A DNA stretch of 33,156 bases from Promethearchaeota archaeon (GCA_004524515.1 SDNV01000013.1:1-33156), one strand, 5' to 3'; shown: positions 6,669-15,000, counted from the first letter of the stretch. Numbers and translations: made by a program. Notes: a model not told the origin generated them from the letters alone.

Positions 6669-8411
6669 ATGATAGAAATGCAATCTGAACAATCACCCTA
6701 TGATGCAAAAATTTGGTTAAAATCCTATGATCCTCATGTTAAACCTAATTTAAAATATCCCACGGAGAGTTTAGGTAAATTATTTGATAAAGCAATGGAA
6801 AAGCATCCCGATTCTCCTTGTTGTTTTTTTATGAAAAGTGAATTTTGTTTTAAAGAAATTCAAGAGATGGTACATAGATTTGCGACATTTTTACAAAAAA
6901 ATGGTTTTAAAAAAGGAGATTGTGTTGCCATCAATTTACCGAATTGTCCTCAATATATGGTTGCTCATCATGGTACTCTTTTAGCGGGAGGGATTGCGTC
7001 GGGATGCTCGCCCCTTTTGAGTCCTACAGAACTGGCTTATCAAATAAATGACAGTGGAGCAAAATTTTTCGTTACCTTGGATGCTATTTATGGACATGTT
7101 TTAAAAGACATTTTAGATAAAGTTCCCAATCTAGAAGGTGTAATCACCACAAATATAGCAGATTATATGGGTCTACCTAAACTAATTGTATTCATAGGTA
7201 AATTAGCAAAAAAGATCCCTAAAGGAAAAGTCACCCCCTATCCAGGTAAAAAAGTCTTAGATTTTAAGGAAGTTATGGAAACTCCTATTGATGTCAAAGA
7301 AGTAATAATAAATGTGAAGCAAGATCTCGCCTTACTACAATACACGGGTGGAACAACAGGGCTTCCCAAAGGAACTGAACTTACCCATGAAAATATTATA
7401 GCTAATATCGTTCAAATAGCAAATTGGCTTGATTTTAAAGAAGAGGATGAGGGACAGATCAATATGTCGGCGTTTCCGTTATTTCATATGGCTGGTTTAG
7501 CAATGAGTATGGTAACTGTCTTTCTCTCAGAATGTCAAATTTTAATTCCCAACCCTCGTGATACAGACCATTTAATAAAAGAGATGATAGATAAGAAGCC
7601 ACTTTTAATGGTAAATGTCCCTACATTATATTTAGCAATAAAAAATAACCCTAAATCCAAAAATATTCCTCCTTCCATCTTATCAGATATAAAAGCGTAT
7701 ATTTCAGGAGCAGCACCTTTCCCAGCTGAGGCGATCAGGAATTTTGAAAGTGAAATGTCAGCAGAGAGTAAATTGTTAGAGGTATATGGGATGACTGAAG
7801 CATCTCCTATTATTACTATGAATCCGCTCTATGGCAAGAAAAAGATTGGGACGGTTGGCATCCCAGTCCCAGACATCGAATTACGTTTGGTAGATGTAGA
7901 AACGGGAGAACAAGTAACTTTAGGAAAGCCCGGAGAAATCGTTGTTAAAGGCCCTAATGTGACTAGAGGATATTATAATAAACCTGATGCAAACGCTAAA
8001 ACAATAATTGATGGATGGTTTCATACGGGAGATGTAGGAGTTATGGACGAGGATGGCTATTTTACCATTGTAGACAGAACTAAAGATATGTTAATTGTTA
8101 GTGGCTATAAAGTGTATAGTGTGCATGTGGAAGATATCTTAACAAAACATCCCGATGTTGAGATGGTTGCTATTATAGGATTAACCGATCCCGACCGCCC
8201 TGGCAGTGAAATTGTTAAAGCGGTTGTTAAACTTAAAGAGGGTATAGAGCCAACTGAAAGCGTAAAGGATAGCTTAAAGAAATATGCCGCTGAGAAGCTT
8301 TCTAAATATGAAAATCCAAGACAGTGGGAATTTATAGAAGAAATGCCTTTAACAACTGTGGGAAAGGTCTTAAAAAGAGCCCTTAGAGAAGAAGCCGAAA
8401 AAAAGGGATAA
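6669..8411 (+). CDS. Fatty-acyl-CoA synthetase, AMP-forming (FadD-like)
   Basis: This ligase of about 580 residues activates a carboxylic acid to its acyl-CoA via an acyl-AMP. The phosphate-binding loop is YTGGTTGLPKG (about 226-236) and the adenylate motif is YGMTEASP (about 374-381). The HTGDVG...DGYF...DRTKDML hinge block is at about 456-481, and the C-terminal catalytic Lys lies in TVGKVLKRALR. Length and layout fit medium/long-chain acyl-CoA ligases; chain length cannot be judged. Two starts compete: ATG 6669 and ATG 6678. GAGATGAT at 6666-6673 resembles a ribosome site and favours 6678. With the following acyl-CoA dehydrogenase it supplies the first steps of fatty-acid or aromatic/alicyclic acid oxidation. 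Confidence 0.9.
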   Translation: MIEMQSEQSPYDAKIWLKSYDPHVKPNLKYPTESLGKLFDKAMEKHPDSPCCFFMKSEFCFKEIQEMVHRFATFLQKNGFKKGDCVAINLPNCPQYMVAHHGTLLAGGIASGCSPLLSPTELAYQINDSGAKFFVTLDAIYGHVLKDILDKVPNLEGVITTNIADYMGLPKLIVFIGKLAKKIPKGKVTPYPGKKVLDFKEVMETPIDVKEVIINVKQDLALLQYTGGTTGLPKGTELTHENIIANIVQIANWLDFKEEDEGQINMSAFPLFHMAGLAMSMVTVFLSECQILIPNPRDTDHLIKEMIDKKPLLMVNVPTLYLAIKNNPKSKNIPPSILSDIKAYISGAAPFPAEAIRNFESEMSAESKLLEVYGMTEASPIITMNPLYGKKKIGTVGIPVPDIELRLVDVETGEQVTLGKPGEIVVKGPNVTRGYYNKPDANAKTIIDGWFHTGDVGVMDEDGYFTIVDRTKDMLIVSGYKVYSVHVEDILTKHPDVEMVAIIGLTDPDRPGSEIVKAVVKLKEGIEPTESVKDSLKKYAAEKLSKYENPRQWEFIEEMPLTTVGKVLKRALREEAEKKG

Positions 8412-8425
8412 TAACAATTTTACTA

Positions 8426-8447
8426 TTTTTTTTAAAATTTTTTTTTT
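8426..8447 (+). terminator. Double oligo-T terminator after the acyl-CoA ligase
   Basis: Runs of eight T (8426-8433) and ten T (8438-8447) begin 15 bp after the ligase stop codon. This is the usual form of an intrinsic archaeal terminator. Confidence 0.5.
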
Positions 8448-8532
8448 ATTCTAAAATATTTATTTATTAGAACATCTAAATAGTATTAGTCAATATTAAA
8501 AATAATTTAATTAAATAGAAGGGTGATTTTAA

Positions 8533-9816
8533 ATGATCAATAAAAAAGGAGATGTTCAATGCATTAATGACGAAATTTTAGAAAAAATGCAATTGAAATA
8601 TCGCTATAAGTTTTTGAATAATAATTTAATTGCTCTTTTAAAAACTGAAGATTATAATTTTCTTCGAGAGCTGGAAAAATTTTATCTTGATTTTGAAAAA
8701 AAGCACAATCTTACCCATAATGAAGATTTTTATGAATGGATTCCCGAAATCGGCAAAGCCGGATATCTTACCAGAGTAAATCACTTCAATGACCTTGGAT
8801 TAGACCTCAGACCTTATGGGATGAAAGCGGAGCTTTTAAGAATATTAGCCTCGGATTTTTTCGATCCTCAATTAACTATGGCGGCAGGTGCTTGTGTCTT
8901 GGCAATAAATCCTCTTCTTCTTCATAATGAAGGGGTAGAAATTAGGTTAAAAGCACTGAAAGAATTAGTTTCTGGGGAGAAACTTGGATGCATTTGCATT
9001 ACAGAGCCTGAAAGAGGGTCGGATGCCGTCCATATGATAACTACCTGTGATGAGCAATCTGATGGCAGTTTTTTACTCAACGGTCAGAAGATATATCAAA
9101 CAAATGGACCGAAAGCTCACTGGGCTGTACTTTATGCCTGTTCAGAAAAAGATAATGGAAATACTATGGCACAATTTTTAATTGATACGTCTTGGGAGGG
9201 GTGGAATGTAGAAAGGGTCACTATTCCTTGGGTACCAAGAATACATATCGGAAAAGAAACTCTTACCAACTTAAGAGTTCCTAAAGAATACGTTTTAGGA
9301 GCGCCGGGTTTAGGAAGAGAATATTTATTCGAAGGACTTAATTTAGAAAGATTAGGAGGTTGCATCTTATATGTTTCAGAAGCATGGAACGCAGTAACTC
9401 ACGCTATAATATATGCAAACATGAGAAAACAATTTAATCAAGAAATCTTAAAATTCCAAGGAGTGGGATTTCCCATAGCGGATTTATGGGCCAAGACAAT
9501 GAATTTGACATTATCACTTCTCTATATTTGTGGATTAATAGACGAGAAAATGGAAGAAAATAAAGGTACGCTTCCAAAAGCATTCAATTTGTCGCTTGGG
9601 GCCTATGTTTCTCAACTAAAGTTTGACTGTGCTCAATTAACCGAGAGAGTGTGCTATGAAGCGGCTAATTTGATGGGGGGTGCGGGAGTATGTGATAATA
9701 CTTTAATGCAAGATTTATTAGGTATATCAAGAATACAAGAAATAGGAGCAGGAACCCGACAAATACAGCAATATATTATGAGCTATGCTTTAAGAAGATT
9801 GTTTAAAATGCTATAA
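8533..9816 (+). CDS. Acyl-CoA dehydrogenase
   Basis: This 427-residue FAD enzyme removes hydrogen across C2-C3 of an acyl-CoA. The flavin/substrate signature CITEPERGSDA is at residues 155-165, an NGQKIYQTNGP strand at 183-193, and the C-terminal IGAGTRQIQ at 404-412. In medium-chain enzymes the catalytic Glu lies in the YEGT string; here that position is Ala406. A Glu occurs instead at 272 in LNLERL. This matches the place of the base in isovaleryl-CoA and long-chain dehydrogenases (Glu254/Glu261), so the enzyme is probably active with the alternative base. GGTGAT at 8522-8527 pairs well with ATG 8533. No electron-transfer flavoprotein gene is in the window; the nearby flavodoxin/ferredoxin protein is a possible partner. 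Confidence 0.9.
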   Translation: MINKKGDVQCINDEILEKMQLKYRYKFLNNNLIALLKTEDYNFLRELEKFYLDFEKKHNLTHNEDFYEWIPEIGKAGYLTRVNHFNDLGLDLRPYGMKAELLRILASDFFDPQLTMAAGACVLAINPLLLHNEGVEIRLKALKELVSGEKLGCICITEPERGSDAVHMITTCDEQSDGSFLLNGQKIYQTNGPKAHWAVLYACSEKDNGNTMAQFLIDTSWEGWNVERVTIPWVPRIHIGKETLTNLRVPKEYVLGAPGLGREYLFEGLNLERLGGCILYVSEAWNAVTHAIIYANMRKQFNQEILKFQGVGFPIADLWAKTMNLTLSLLYICGLIDEKMEENKGTLPKAFNLSLGAYVSQLKFDCAQLTERVCYEAANLMGGAGVCDNTLMQDLLGISRIQEIGAGTRQIQQYIMSYALRRLFKML

Positions 9817-9828
9817 TAAAATTCCCTC

Positions 9829-9836
9829 TTTTTTTT
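9829..9836 (+). terminator. Oligo-T terminator after the acyl-CoA dehydrogenase
   Basis: Eight T beginning 13 bp past the stop codon, in a 105-bp gene-free gap. This separates the dehydrogenase transcript from the next gene. Confidence 0.45.
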
Positions 9837-9921
9837 ATTATCCTAAAAAATTTAAAGCTTAAATTAAACAATATCGTAATTAAAGTTTAATTAATTGTTT
9901 GTATTTTTCTAAAATAACGAA

Positions 9922-10725
9922 ATGGAGTATAATTATATGAAAACGTCACTTTATTATTTTACCGGAACAGGCAATTCATTAAGCATAGCTAAAGGAATTG
10001 CTGCTGAACTAGAAGATGCTGAGCTAATCTTCATGGCAAATCTTTGGAAAGATGATGAAATTACGACTGATAGCGAAAAAGTGGGATTCATATTCCCTAT
10101 GTACTATTTTGGTTTACCTCAAATTGTCTATGAATTTATAGAGAAGATTAATCTTGATAAGGTACAGTATATATTCGCAGGAGTTAATAGGGACGGAACA
10201 ATGGATGGAGTAGCTTTCGTTCAAATAGAAAAACTTCTTTTAGAGAAAGGAAAAGAGCTTAGTGCTGGTTGGTTTCTTCAAATGCCTAATAACGATATTC
10301 CTGTAGATGATCTTAACTCAGAAGACGAAATGAATCAAAAGTTAACAGAAATAAAACCTCGAATTAAAGAGATTGCTAAATTTATAAAAGAAAGTAAAAA
10401 TAATCCACCCCCAGCTCCTCAAAAAAGAACCAGATCGATAGAGAAGACTAATAATAGCTTTCGTGAGGGAGTTTTTAAACAAGATGAATTCTACTATGCG
10501 GATGATAATTGCAATTCCTGTGGAATATGTGAAAAAGTATGTCCCATGAATAATATAATACTAGTTGACGGAAAACCGCAGTGGCAGCATAATTGTCAAA
10601 TGTGTGTTGCATGTATAAACTATTGTCCTGAATGCTCTATCCAATACAGTGATAAAACTCAAAATAGAGGCAGATACTACCATCCCGATATCTCAGTCCA
10701 AGAGATTATAAATCAGAAGAAATAA
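9922..10725 (+). CDS. EFR1-like flavodoxin / 2[4Fe-4S] ferredoxin fusion
   Basis: The N-terminal domain is flavodoxin-like, with the FMN phosphate loop YYFTGTGNS (about 11-19) and a later FPMYYFGLP loop. The C-terminal domain (about 190-240) carries two [4Fe-4S] motifs, CNSCGICEKVCP and CQMCVACINYCP, each C-x2-C-x2-C-x3-C-P. Flavin plus two clusters makes it a small cytoplasmic electron carrier or quinone/flavin reductase of the EFR1 type common in anaerobes. The start may be ATG 9937 (residue 6), because GGAG at 9924-9927 sits at proper distance from it. It is flanked by terminators and so probably monocistronic, but its place between an acyl-CoA dehydrogenase and crotonase genes suggests redox service to acyl-CoA metabolism. 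Confidence 0.85.
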   Translation: MEYNYMKTSLYYFTGTGNSLSIAKGIAAELEDAELIFMANLWKDDEITTDSEKVGFIFPMYYFGLPQIVYEFIEKINLDKVQYIFAGVNRDGTMDGVAFVQIEKLLLEKGKELSAGWFLQMPNNDIPVDDLNSEDEMNQKLTEIKPRIKEIAKFIKESKNNPPPAPQKRTRSIEKTNNSFREGVFKQDEFYYADDNCNSCGICEKVCPMNNIILVDGKPQWQHNCQMCVACINYCPECSIQYSDKTQNRGRYYHPDISVQEIINQKK

Positions 10726-10732
10726 AATGTTA

Positions 10733-10739
10733 TTTTTTT
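10733..10739 (+). terminator. Oligo-T terminator after the flavodoxin/ferredoxin gene
   Basis: Seven T starting 7 bp past the stop codon, followed by a 130-bp AT-rich gap with TATA-like sequence (about 10825-10835) before the first crotonase gene. Confidence 0.4.
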
Positions 10740-10868
10740 AAGTTATATCTTAATTGTTAGATAATTTGATACTAAAACAAATCGTAATATTCGATAAGTA
10801 AGGTTTTTTTTCTAAATATTTTTATTTTATATATTTACTTACATTAATGATTTGATAAGGGAATTAAA

Positions 10869-11693
10869 ATGAAAATTGAGGATCTCCAAGATTGTATCTA
10901 TAAAAAAGAGGAAAATACGGGTATCTGTACATTAACTTTCAATAGGCCAGAAAGAAGAAACGCTTTATCCTTTATCTCTCTTTTAGAAATTGAGACCGTT
11001 CTCACTCACATGGAAGAAGATAAAACTGCTAGGGTGTTAATTATTACTGGCTCTAAAGAAAGTAATGCGTTTACTTCAGGGGGATATTACAGTGCGAAAA
11101 TGTTGACATCAATCCCCCCAGAAATAAAGCAAGAAATTGACTTGATGGATATGGCACAGAAACGGTTATGCATAAAATTATTTGATTTTTCTAAACCAAT
11201 TATTGCTGCAATTAATGGTTTGGCAATAGGAGCGGGAATAACTTTACCTTTAATAGGAGCCGACCTAATTTATATGGCTGAGGATGCATGGTTGGGTTTT
11301 TATTTTGTAAAAAGAGCTGTGGTTCCCGAATTTGCTAATGATTTCATCCTTCCCTTTTATTTAGGATTTCAGAAAGCAAAAGAAATTTTATATTTCGGGG
11401 ATCAAATTTCGGCTCAAGATGCTCTTAAATTGGGACTGGTTAATAAAGTACTTCCTCCAGAGAGACTAATACCTTATGCAAGAGAGCAAGCATTAAAATT
11501 AATCCCTCCAAGAGGGGCTAGCATGTCAATAAAATTAATGAAAAAAACCATGCATAATTATTTTAAAGATATCGTGTCAAAAACCTTAGATTTAGAAAAC
11601 GAGGGATATCAAAAATTAATCAAGACACACGATTTTCGGGAATCCACCAAATCTTTAATGGAAAAAAGAGATCCCATCTTTAAAGGAAAATAA
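10869..11693 (+). CDS. Crotonase-fold enoyl-CoA isomerase/hydratase-like protein, copy 1
   Basis: This 274-residue crotonase is the first of four tandem paralogues. Oxyanion-hole strands AFTSGGYY (67-74) and INGLAIGAG (115-123) are present. The two catalytic Glu of true enoyl-CoA hydratases (GGGCEL and GQPE strings) are not: the matching segments read GAGITL and GFYF. Glu154 in VVPEF falls at the single catalytic Glu of delta3,delta2-enoyl-CoA isomerases (PEG..S in eukaryotic enzymes). I therefore read it as an isomerase-type crotonase moving a double bond, with hydratase activity less likely. The AAGGGA site at 10857-10862 fits ATG 10869. All four paralogues end in an FKG(K/R) tail. Confidence 0.85.
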   Translation: MKIEDLQDCIYKKEENTGICTLTFNRPERRNALSFISLLEIETVLTHMEEDKTARVLIITGSKESNAFTSGGYYSAKMLTSIPPEIKQEIDLMDMAQKRLCIKLFDFSKPIIAAINGLAIGAGITLPLIGADLIYMAEDAWLGFYFVKRAVVPEFANDFILPFYLGFQKAKEILYFGDQISAQDALKLGLVNKVLPPERLIPYAREQALKLIPPRGASMSIKLMKKTMHNYFKDIVSKTLDLENEGYQKLIKTHDFRESTKSLMEKRDPIFKGK

Positions 11694-11838
11694 TATAAAA
11701 TACTCAATAGTTATCCTATTAAATAATTAAAATAACTTATAGTGAAAAGGGATTTAAAATTTATGAAAAAAGCTTTCATTAATTTTCATGGATTTTATAC
11801 ACCCGAAATTTAAATATATTTTAAAAGAGATATAATAT

Positions 11839-12108
11839 ATGATGATATCCGAAAAAGATAAGAATACGATATTAATGTATGCAAAAAAATATAACTTAGA
11901 AAAAGTTATTCTTTTCGGCTCATCGAAAGATAGGATCGATGCAAGGGATATTGATATCGGTGTGAGAGGAATATCTCCTAATTTATTTTTCGATTTTTGC
12001 TGGGAATTATATAGAGATTTATCAAAACCAGTAGATATTATTGACCTTAGCAAAGATTGTTTATTTAACAAATTAATAGAGCAAGATGGGATAGTATTAT
12101 ATGGCTAG
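11839..12108 (+). CDS. Minimal nucleotidyltransferase (MNT-type)
   Basis: This 89-residue protein has the pol-beta nucleotidyltransferase signature: LFGSSKDRIDARDIDIGV at about 35-52, i.e. GS followed by a D-x-D metal pair. A VDIIDL strand (about 71-76) supplies the third acidic residue. Such stand-alone minimal enzymes are normally encoded with a HEPN partner as a toxin-antitoxin pair, in which the transferase AMPylates and silences the HEPN RNase. The stop overlaps a downstream ATG (12101) in another frame, the usual coupled arrangement. The partner frame breaks after 18 codons (separate entry). The gene interrupts an otherwise continuous row of crotonase paralogues, which suggests insertion. 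Confidence 0.85.
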   Translation: MMISEKDKNTILMYAKKYNLEKVILFGSSKDRIDARDIDIGVRGISPNLFFDFCWELYRDLSKPVDIIDLSKDCLFNKLIEQDGIVLYG

Positions 12109-12157
12109 TGTTAAAAATAAGATTCTCGCGGAGATTGAAAATATCGAAAAAACTTAA
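12101..12157 (+). pseudogene. Broken HEPN-like (DUF86-type) partner of the nucleotidyltransferase
   Basis: ATG 12101 overlaps the 3' end of the nucleotidyltransferase gene by 8 bp and gives MASVKNKILAEIENIEKT before TAA at 12155-12157. This resembles the usual opening of HEPN partner proteins, which run to roughly 110-140 residues. Shifting frame by one base before the stop lets translation continue as KKLNLSVEILKYLFILSFL to about 12208, then stops. The gene therefore appears truncated and frameshifted. It is too short for the HEPN R-x4-6-H RNase motif, so no toxin activity is expected. Confidence 0.5.
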
Positions 12158-12265
12158 TTTAAGTGTGGAAATTCTGAAATATTTATTTATCCTTAGTTTT
12201 TTATAGATTTGAAAATTTATTCCAATATCAAATTAAATTTTAACAAAAAAGTTATTGTTGGCAAA

Positions 12266-13081
12266 ATGAAAATTGAAGATATCCAAGACGTTCTTTATGA
12301 GAAAGAAGAGAATGGCATCTGTACAGCTACGTTAAATACTCCAGAAAGGAAAAATGCTATGTCTTTTATAACTTTCTTAGAATTGATAACCATTCTTGAG
12401 GATATGGAAGCTGATAAAAATGCAAGAGTATTAATTATTACCGGGAAGGGAGATGCATTCTCTTCTGGGGGATATTTTAATATGAACTTGCTTTCTTCAA
12501 CCCCTAAGGAAATCATAGACCAAATTGATTTAGAGGATATTGCGCAGAAAAGAATATGCATGAAATTATGGAATTTTTCCAAGCCAGTAATTGCAGCAAT
12601 AAATGGTCTTGCGGTTGGTGCTGGCTTCACTATGGCATTAGCAGGGGCGGATCTCATCTATGCTTCTGAGAATGCGTGGATTGGATTTTATTTTGTAAAA
12701 AGAGCTGTAATGGCGGAATTTGCGGCACATTTTTTACTCCCTTTTTATGTTGGTTTTCAAAGAGCAAAAGAGATGGTATATTTTGGAGAGAAATTAACTG
12801 CTCATGAAGCAGAGAAACTGGGATTAATCAACAAAGTGTTACCTCCCGACGAATTATTACCCTTTGTTCGAGAACAAGCATTAAGATTAATCCCTCCAAA
12901 AGGGCCCAGTATGTCGCTAAAATTAATGAAAAAAACCATGCATAGCTATTTCACAGATATTTTATCGAAAACTTTAGATTTAGAGAATGAAGGGCTTAGA
13001 GCTTGTCTTCAAACTGCCGATTTTCGGGCATCCTTGAAATCGTTGGTCACTAAGCAGGAACCTAAATTTAAAGGAAAATAA
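12266..13081 (+). CDS. Crotonase-fold enoyl-CoA isomerase/hydratase-like protein, copy 2
   Basis: This 271-residue paralogue starts at ATG 12266. A TTG 57 bp upstream would add 19 residues absent from the other copies, and MKIEDIQD aligns directly with the start of copy 1. Oxyanion-hole segments are AFSSGGYF (64-71) and INGLAVGAG (112-120). The isomerase-type Glu is kept as Glu151, but in MAEF rather than the VPEF of copies 1 and 3. The hydratase Glu pair is absent as in copy 1. Copy 3 follows after 52 bp, with two seven-T runs in the gap (13088-13094, 13098-13104) that may attenuate or end transcription. Confidence 0.85.
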   Translation: MKIEDIQDVLYEKEENGICTATLNTPERKNAMSFITFLELITILEDMEADKNARVLIITGKGDAFSSGGYFNMNLLSSTPKEIIDQIDLEDIAQKRICMKLWNFSKPVIAAINGLAVGAGFTMALAGADLIYASENAWIGFYFVKRAVMAEFAAHFLLPFYVGFQRAKEMVYFGEKLTAHEAEKLGLINKVLPPDELLPFVREQALRLIPPKGPSMSLKLMKKTMHSYFTDILSKTLDLENEGLRACLQTADFRASLKSLVTKQEPKFKGK

Positions 13082-13133
13082 TCATACTTTTTTTGGATTT
13101 TTTTAAATTAAGATAATAATAATTTGCAGTGAA

Positions 13134-13949
13134 ATGAATTTGGATAATTTTCAGGATATAATATATGAAAAAGAAGAAAATGGGATATGCACTCTCACAT
13201 TAAATAAACCAGAAAGAAAAAATTCATTGACTCCTCTCACTTTTTATGAAATTGAAAGAGTTTTGGATGACATGGAACAGGATCGAAATTCTAAACTACT
13301 AATAATTACTGGAAATAAAGAAGCAAAGGCCTTTTCCTCGGGAGGATCCTTTGTCTCATTTGCCTCCATTCCTCCCGAAATACGTGAGCAAATTGATCCT
13401 TCAGATACGGCACAAAAAAAATTAGCATTACGGTTTTGGGATTTTCCAAAACCTGTCATTACCGCAATCAATGGCTTAGCAGTAGGAGCGGGCATAACTA
13501 TGCCTTTAATTGCTTCAGATTTAATCTTTATCTCCGCAGATGCGTGGATTGGTTTTTATTTTGTGAAACGAAGTATAGTCCCAGAATTTGGGTCCACTTT
13601 TATCCTCCCATTTTATATTGGGTTTCAAAAAGCAAAAGAAATCATGTATTTTGGAGATAAAATTACTGCATATGAAGCTGAAAAACTGGGGTTAGTTAAC
13701 AAAGTGTTAGCTCCTGAGAATTTAATTCCCTACACAAGAGAACAAGCCTTAAAATTGATACCCCCCCAAGGACCCTCTCTTTCCATTAAATTAATGAAAA
13801 AAACGATGCATTCATATTTTAAGGAAATTCTGGCAAATACATTAACTTTGGAAAATAAAGGTATTGGGGAAGCGGCTAAAACGCATGATTTTCGGGAGTC
13901 TGCTATGGCTCTTAAAGCAAAAAGGGAACCCAAATTTAAAGGAAAATAA
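13134..13949 (+). CDS. Crotonase-fold enoyl-CoA isomerase/hydratase-like protein, copy 3
   Basis: This 271-residue paralogue has AFSSGGSF (67-74) and INGLAVGAG (112-120) for the oxyanion hole. Glu151 in IVPEF is at the isomerase catalytic position. The region after the first loop (SFVSFASIPPEIREQID) differs from the GY(Y/F) start of this loop in the other copies, so the substrate pocket entrance is probably changed. The rest, including the KLMKKTMHSYFKEI helix and the terminal FKGK, is near-colinear with copies 1 and 2. Copy 4 begins 46 bp downstream. Substrate not predictable. Confidence 0.85.
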   Translation: MNLDNFQDIIYEKEENGICTLTLNKPERKNSLTPLTFYEIERVLDDMEQDRNSKLLIITGNKEAKAFSSGGSFVSFASIPPEIREQIDPSDTAQKKLALRFWDFPKPVITAINGLAVGAGITMPLIASDLIFISADAWIGFYFVKRSIVPEFGSTFILPFYIGFQKAKEIMYFGDKITAYEAEKLGLVNKVLAPENLIPYTREQALKLIPPQGPSLSIKLMKKTMHSYFKEILANTLTLENKGIGEAAKTHDFRESAMALKAKREPKFKGK

Positions 13950-13995
13950 TATTTATCTTGTCCAAACATCTTAAACACATATTTGAGAGTATAAA

Positions 13996-14835
13996 ATGAA
14001 CTCTAATGAATTTGAAGATATTCTTTTTGAAAAGGAAAAGAACGGTATTTGCACCCTTACTTTTAATAGCCCAGAAAGAAGGAATGCTTTATCTAATCAA
14101 ACTTTTTCAGAAATTAGGACTGTCCTTTCTGAAATGGAACGAGATAAAAACGCTAAAGTGTTAATTATAACCGGTTGCAGAGAAGCTAATGCATTCTCTT
14201 CGGGAGGATATTTTGATTTAAAATTTTTCGCATCACATCCCACAAAAAAAAATAACAATGAGAGTTTAGTAGCAATAAGTAAGGATGAGAATCAAAATAA
14301 ACGTAATATTAAATTTTGGGATTTTTCTAAACCGATTATAGCTGCAATTAACGGATTAGCAATAGGAGCTGGCATTACTATGATTTTAATGGGAGCAGAT
14401 TTAATATATATGGCAGATAGCCCCGATACATATTTAGAATTTAATTTTATAAAGCGTGCAATTATTGCTCAATCGGCAATGTCATTTATTTTACCTTTTT
14501 ACGTAGGATTCCAAAAAGCAAAAGAAATTTTATATTTCGGAGAGAAGATTAATCCTCAAGAAGCCTATGACCTTAGGTTAGTTAATAAAGTTCTTCCACC
14601 AAATGAATTGTTAACTTACGTGAGGGAGCAAGCATTAAAGTTGATTCCTCCCAAAGGTCCTTCTTTATCAATTAAATTAATGAAAAAAGTAATGCATGAT
14701 AATTTTAGAGAAATTATTATTAAAACTTCAGATTTAGAGAAGGGATTTAATCGATTATCTTTCAAAACGCATGATTTTCGAGAAGCTTCCAGAGCTTTCA
14801 TAGAAAAAAGAGAGCCTAACTTTAAAGGGAGATGA
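13996..14835 (+). CDS. Crotonase-fold protein, copy 4, lacking the isomerase Glu
   Basis: This 279-residue paralogue is the most divergent of the four. The oxyanion segments AFSSGGYF (67-74) and INGLAIGAG (118-126) remain. The residue at the isomerase catalytic position is Gln159 in IIAQS (codon CAA), where copies 1-3 have Glu; one base change from GAA would do this. A polar insertion, about HPTKKNNNESLVAISKDENQ (81-100), replaces the PPEI..QID segment of the others. Two extra residues (SPDT) precede the LEFNFIKR strand. The hydratase Glu pair is also missing. It may be a binding, structural or otherwise altered member. Alternatives are a different catalytic residue or early decay, but the frame is intact. 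Confidence 0.8.
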   Translation: MNSNEFEDILFEKEKNGICTLTFNSPERRNALSNQTFSEIRTVLSEMERDKNAKVLIITGCREANAFSSGGYFDLKFFASHPTKKNNNESLVAISKDENQNKRNIKFWDFSKPIIAAINGLAIGAGITMILMGADLIYMADSPDTYLEFNFIKRAIIAQSAMSFILPFYVGFQKAKEILYFGEKINPQEAYDLRLVNKVLPPNELLTYVREQALKLIPPKGPSLSIKLMKKVMHDNFREIIIKTSDLEKGFNRLSFKTHDFREASRAFIEKREPNFKGR

Positions 14836-14989
14836 CATCTCTTTGTTGCTTTAACAACTCCTAATTTTTATTCTATTGAATTTAATAAAACCTTGGAGGG
14901 TTACTATTTTTATAGCATTATATGATTATTGACTATTATAAAGTTAACATAATAATTATTTATTTACTAAAAACTCTTATTAAATGTGG

Positions 14990-15000
14990 TTTATATATTA
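14990..15000 (+). promoter_or_regulatory. TATA-like box before the CTP synthase
   Basis: TTTATATATTA about 60 bp before ATG 15060, in a 224-bp gene-free gap. A purine-rich GAAAGGGAAA just before the ATG could be the ribosome site. A lone GGAGGG at 14895-14900 in the same gap has no ATG, GTG or TTG at a proper distance. Confidence 0.35.

Larger units (their letters stand above)
10869..14835 (+). repeat. Tandem array of four crotonase paralogues
   Basis: Four homologous genes in the same orientation (10869-11693, 12266-13081, 13134-13949, 13996-14835) share length, start (M-x-x-(D/E/N)-x-(L/I/F)-(Q/E)-D), core motifs and an FKG(K/R) end. They have clearly diverged, so the duplications are not recent. 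The nucleotidyltransferase lies in the first gap, which is about 570 bp against about 50 bp for the other two. Confidence 0.8.

Noticed and set aside
11754..12071. Minus-strand 105-codon frame over the nucleotidyltransferase
   Set aside because: The plus-strand frame has the GS-x-DxD signature; the minus-strand frame is a shadow.
14895..14940. GGAGGG followed by a short ATT-started peptide before the CTP synthase, possible leader peptide
   Set aside because: No normal start codon and no terminator-like hairpin; a chance ribosome-site match is more likely.
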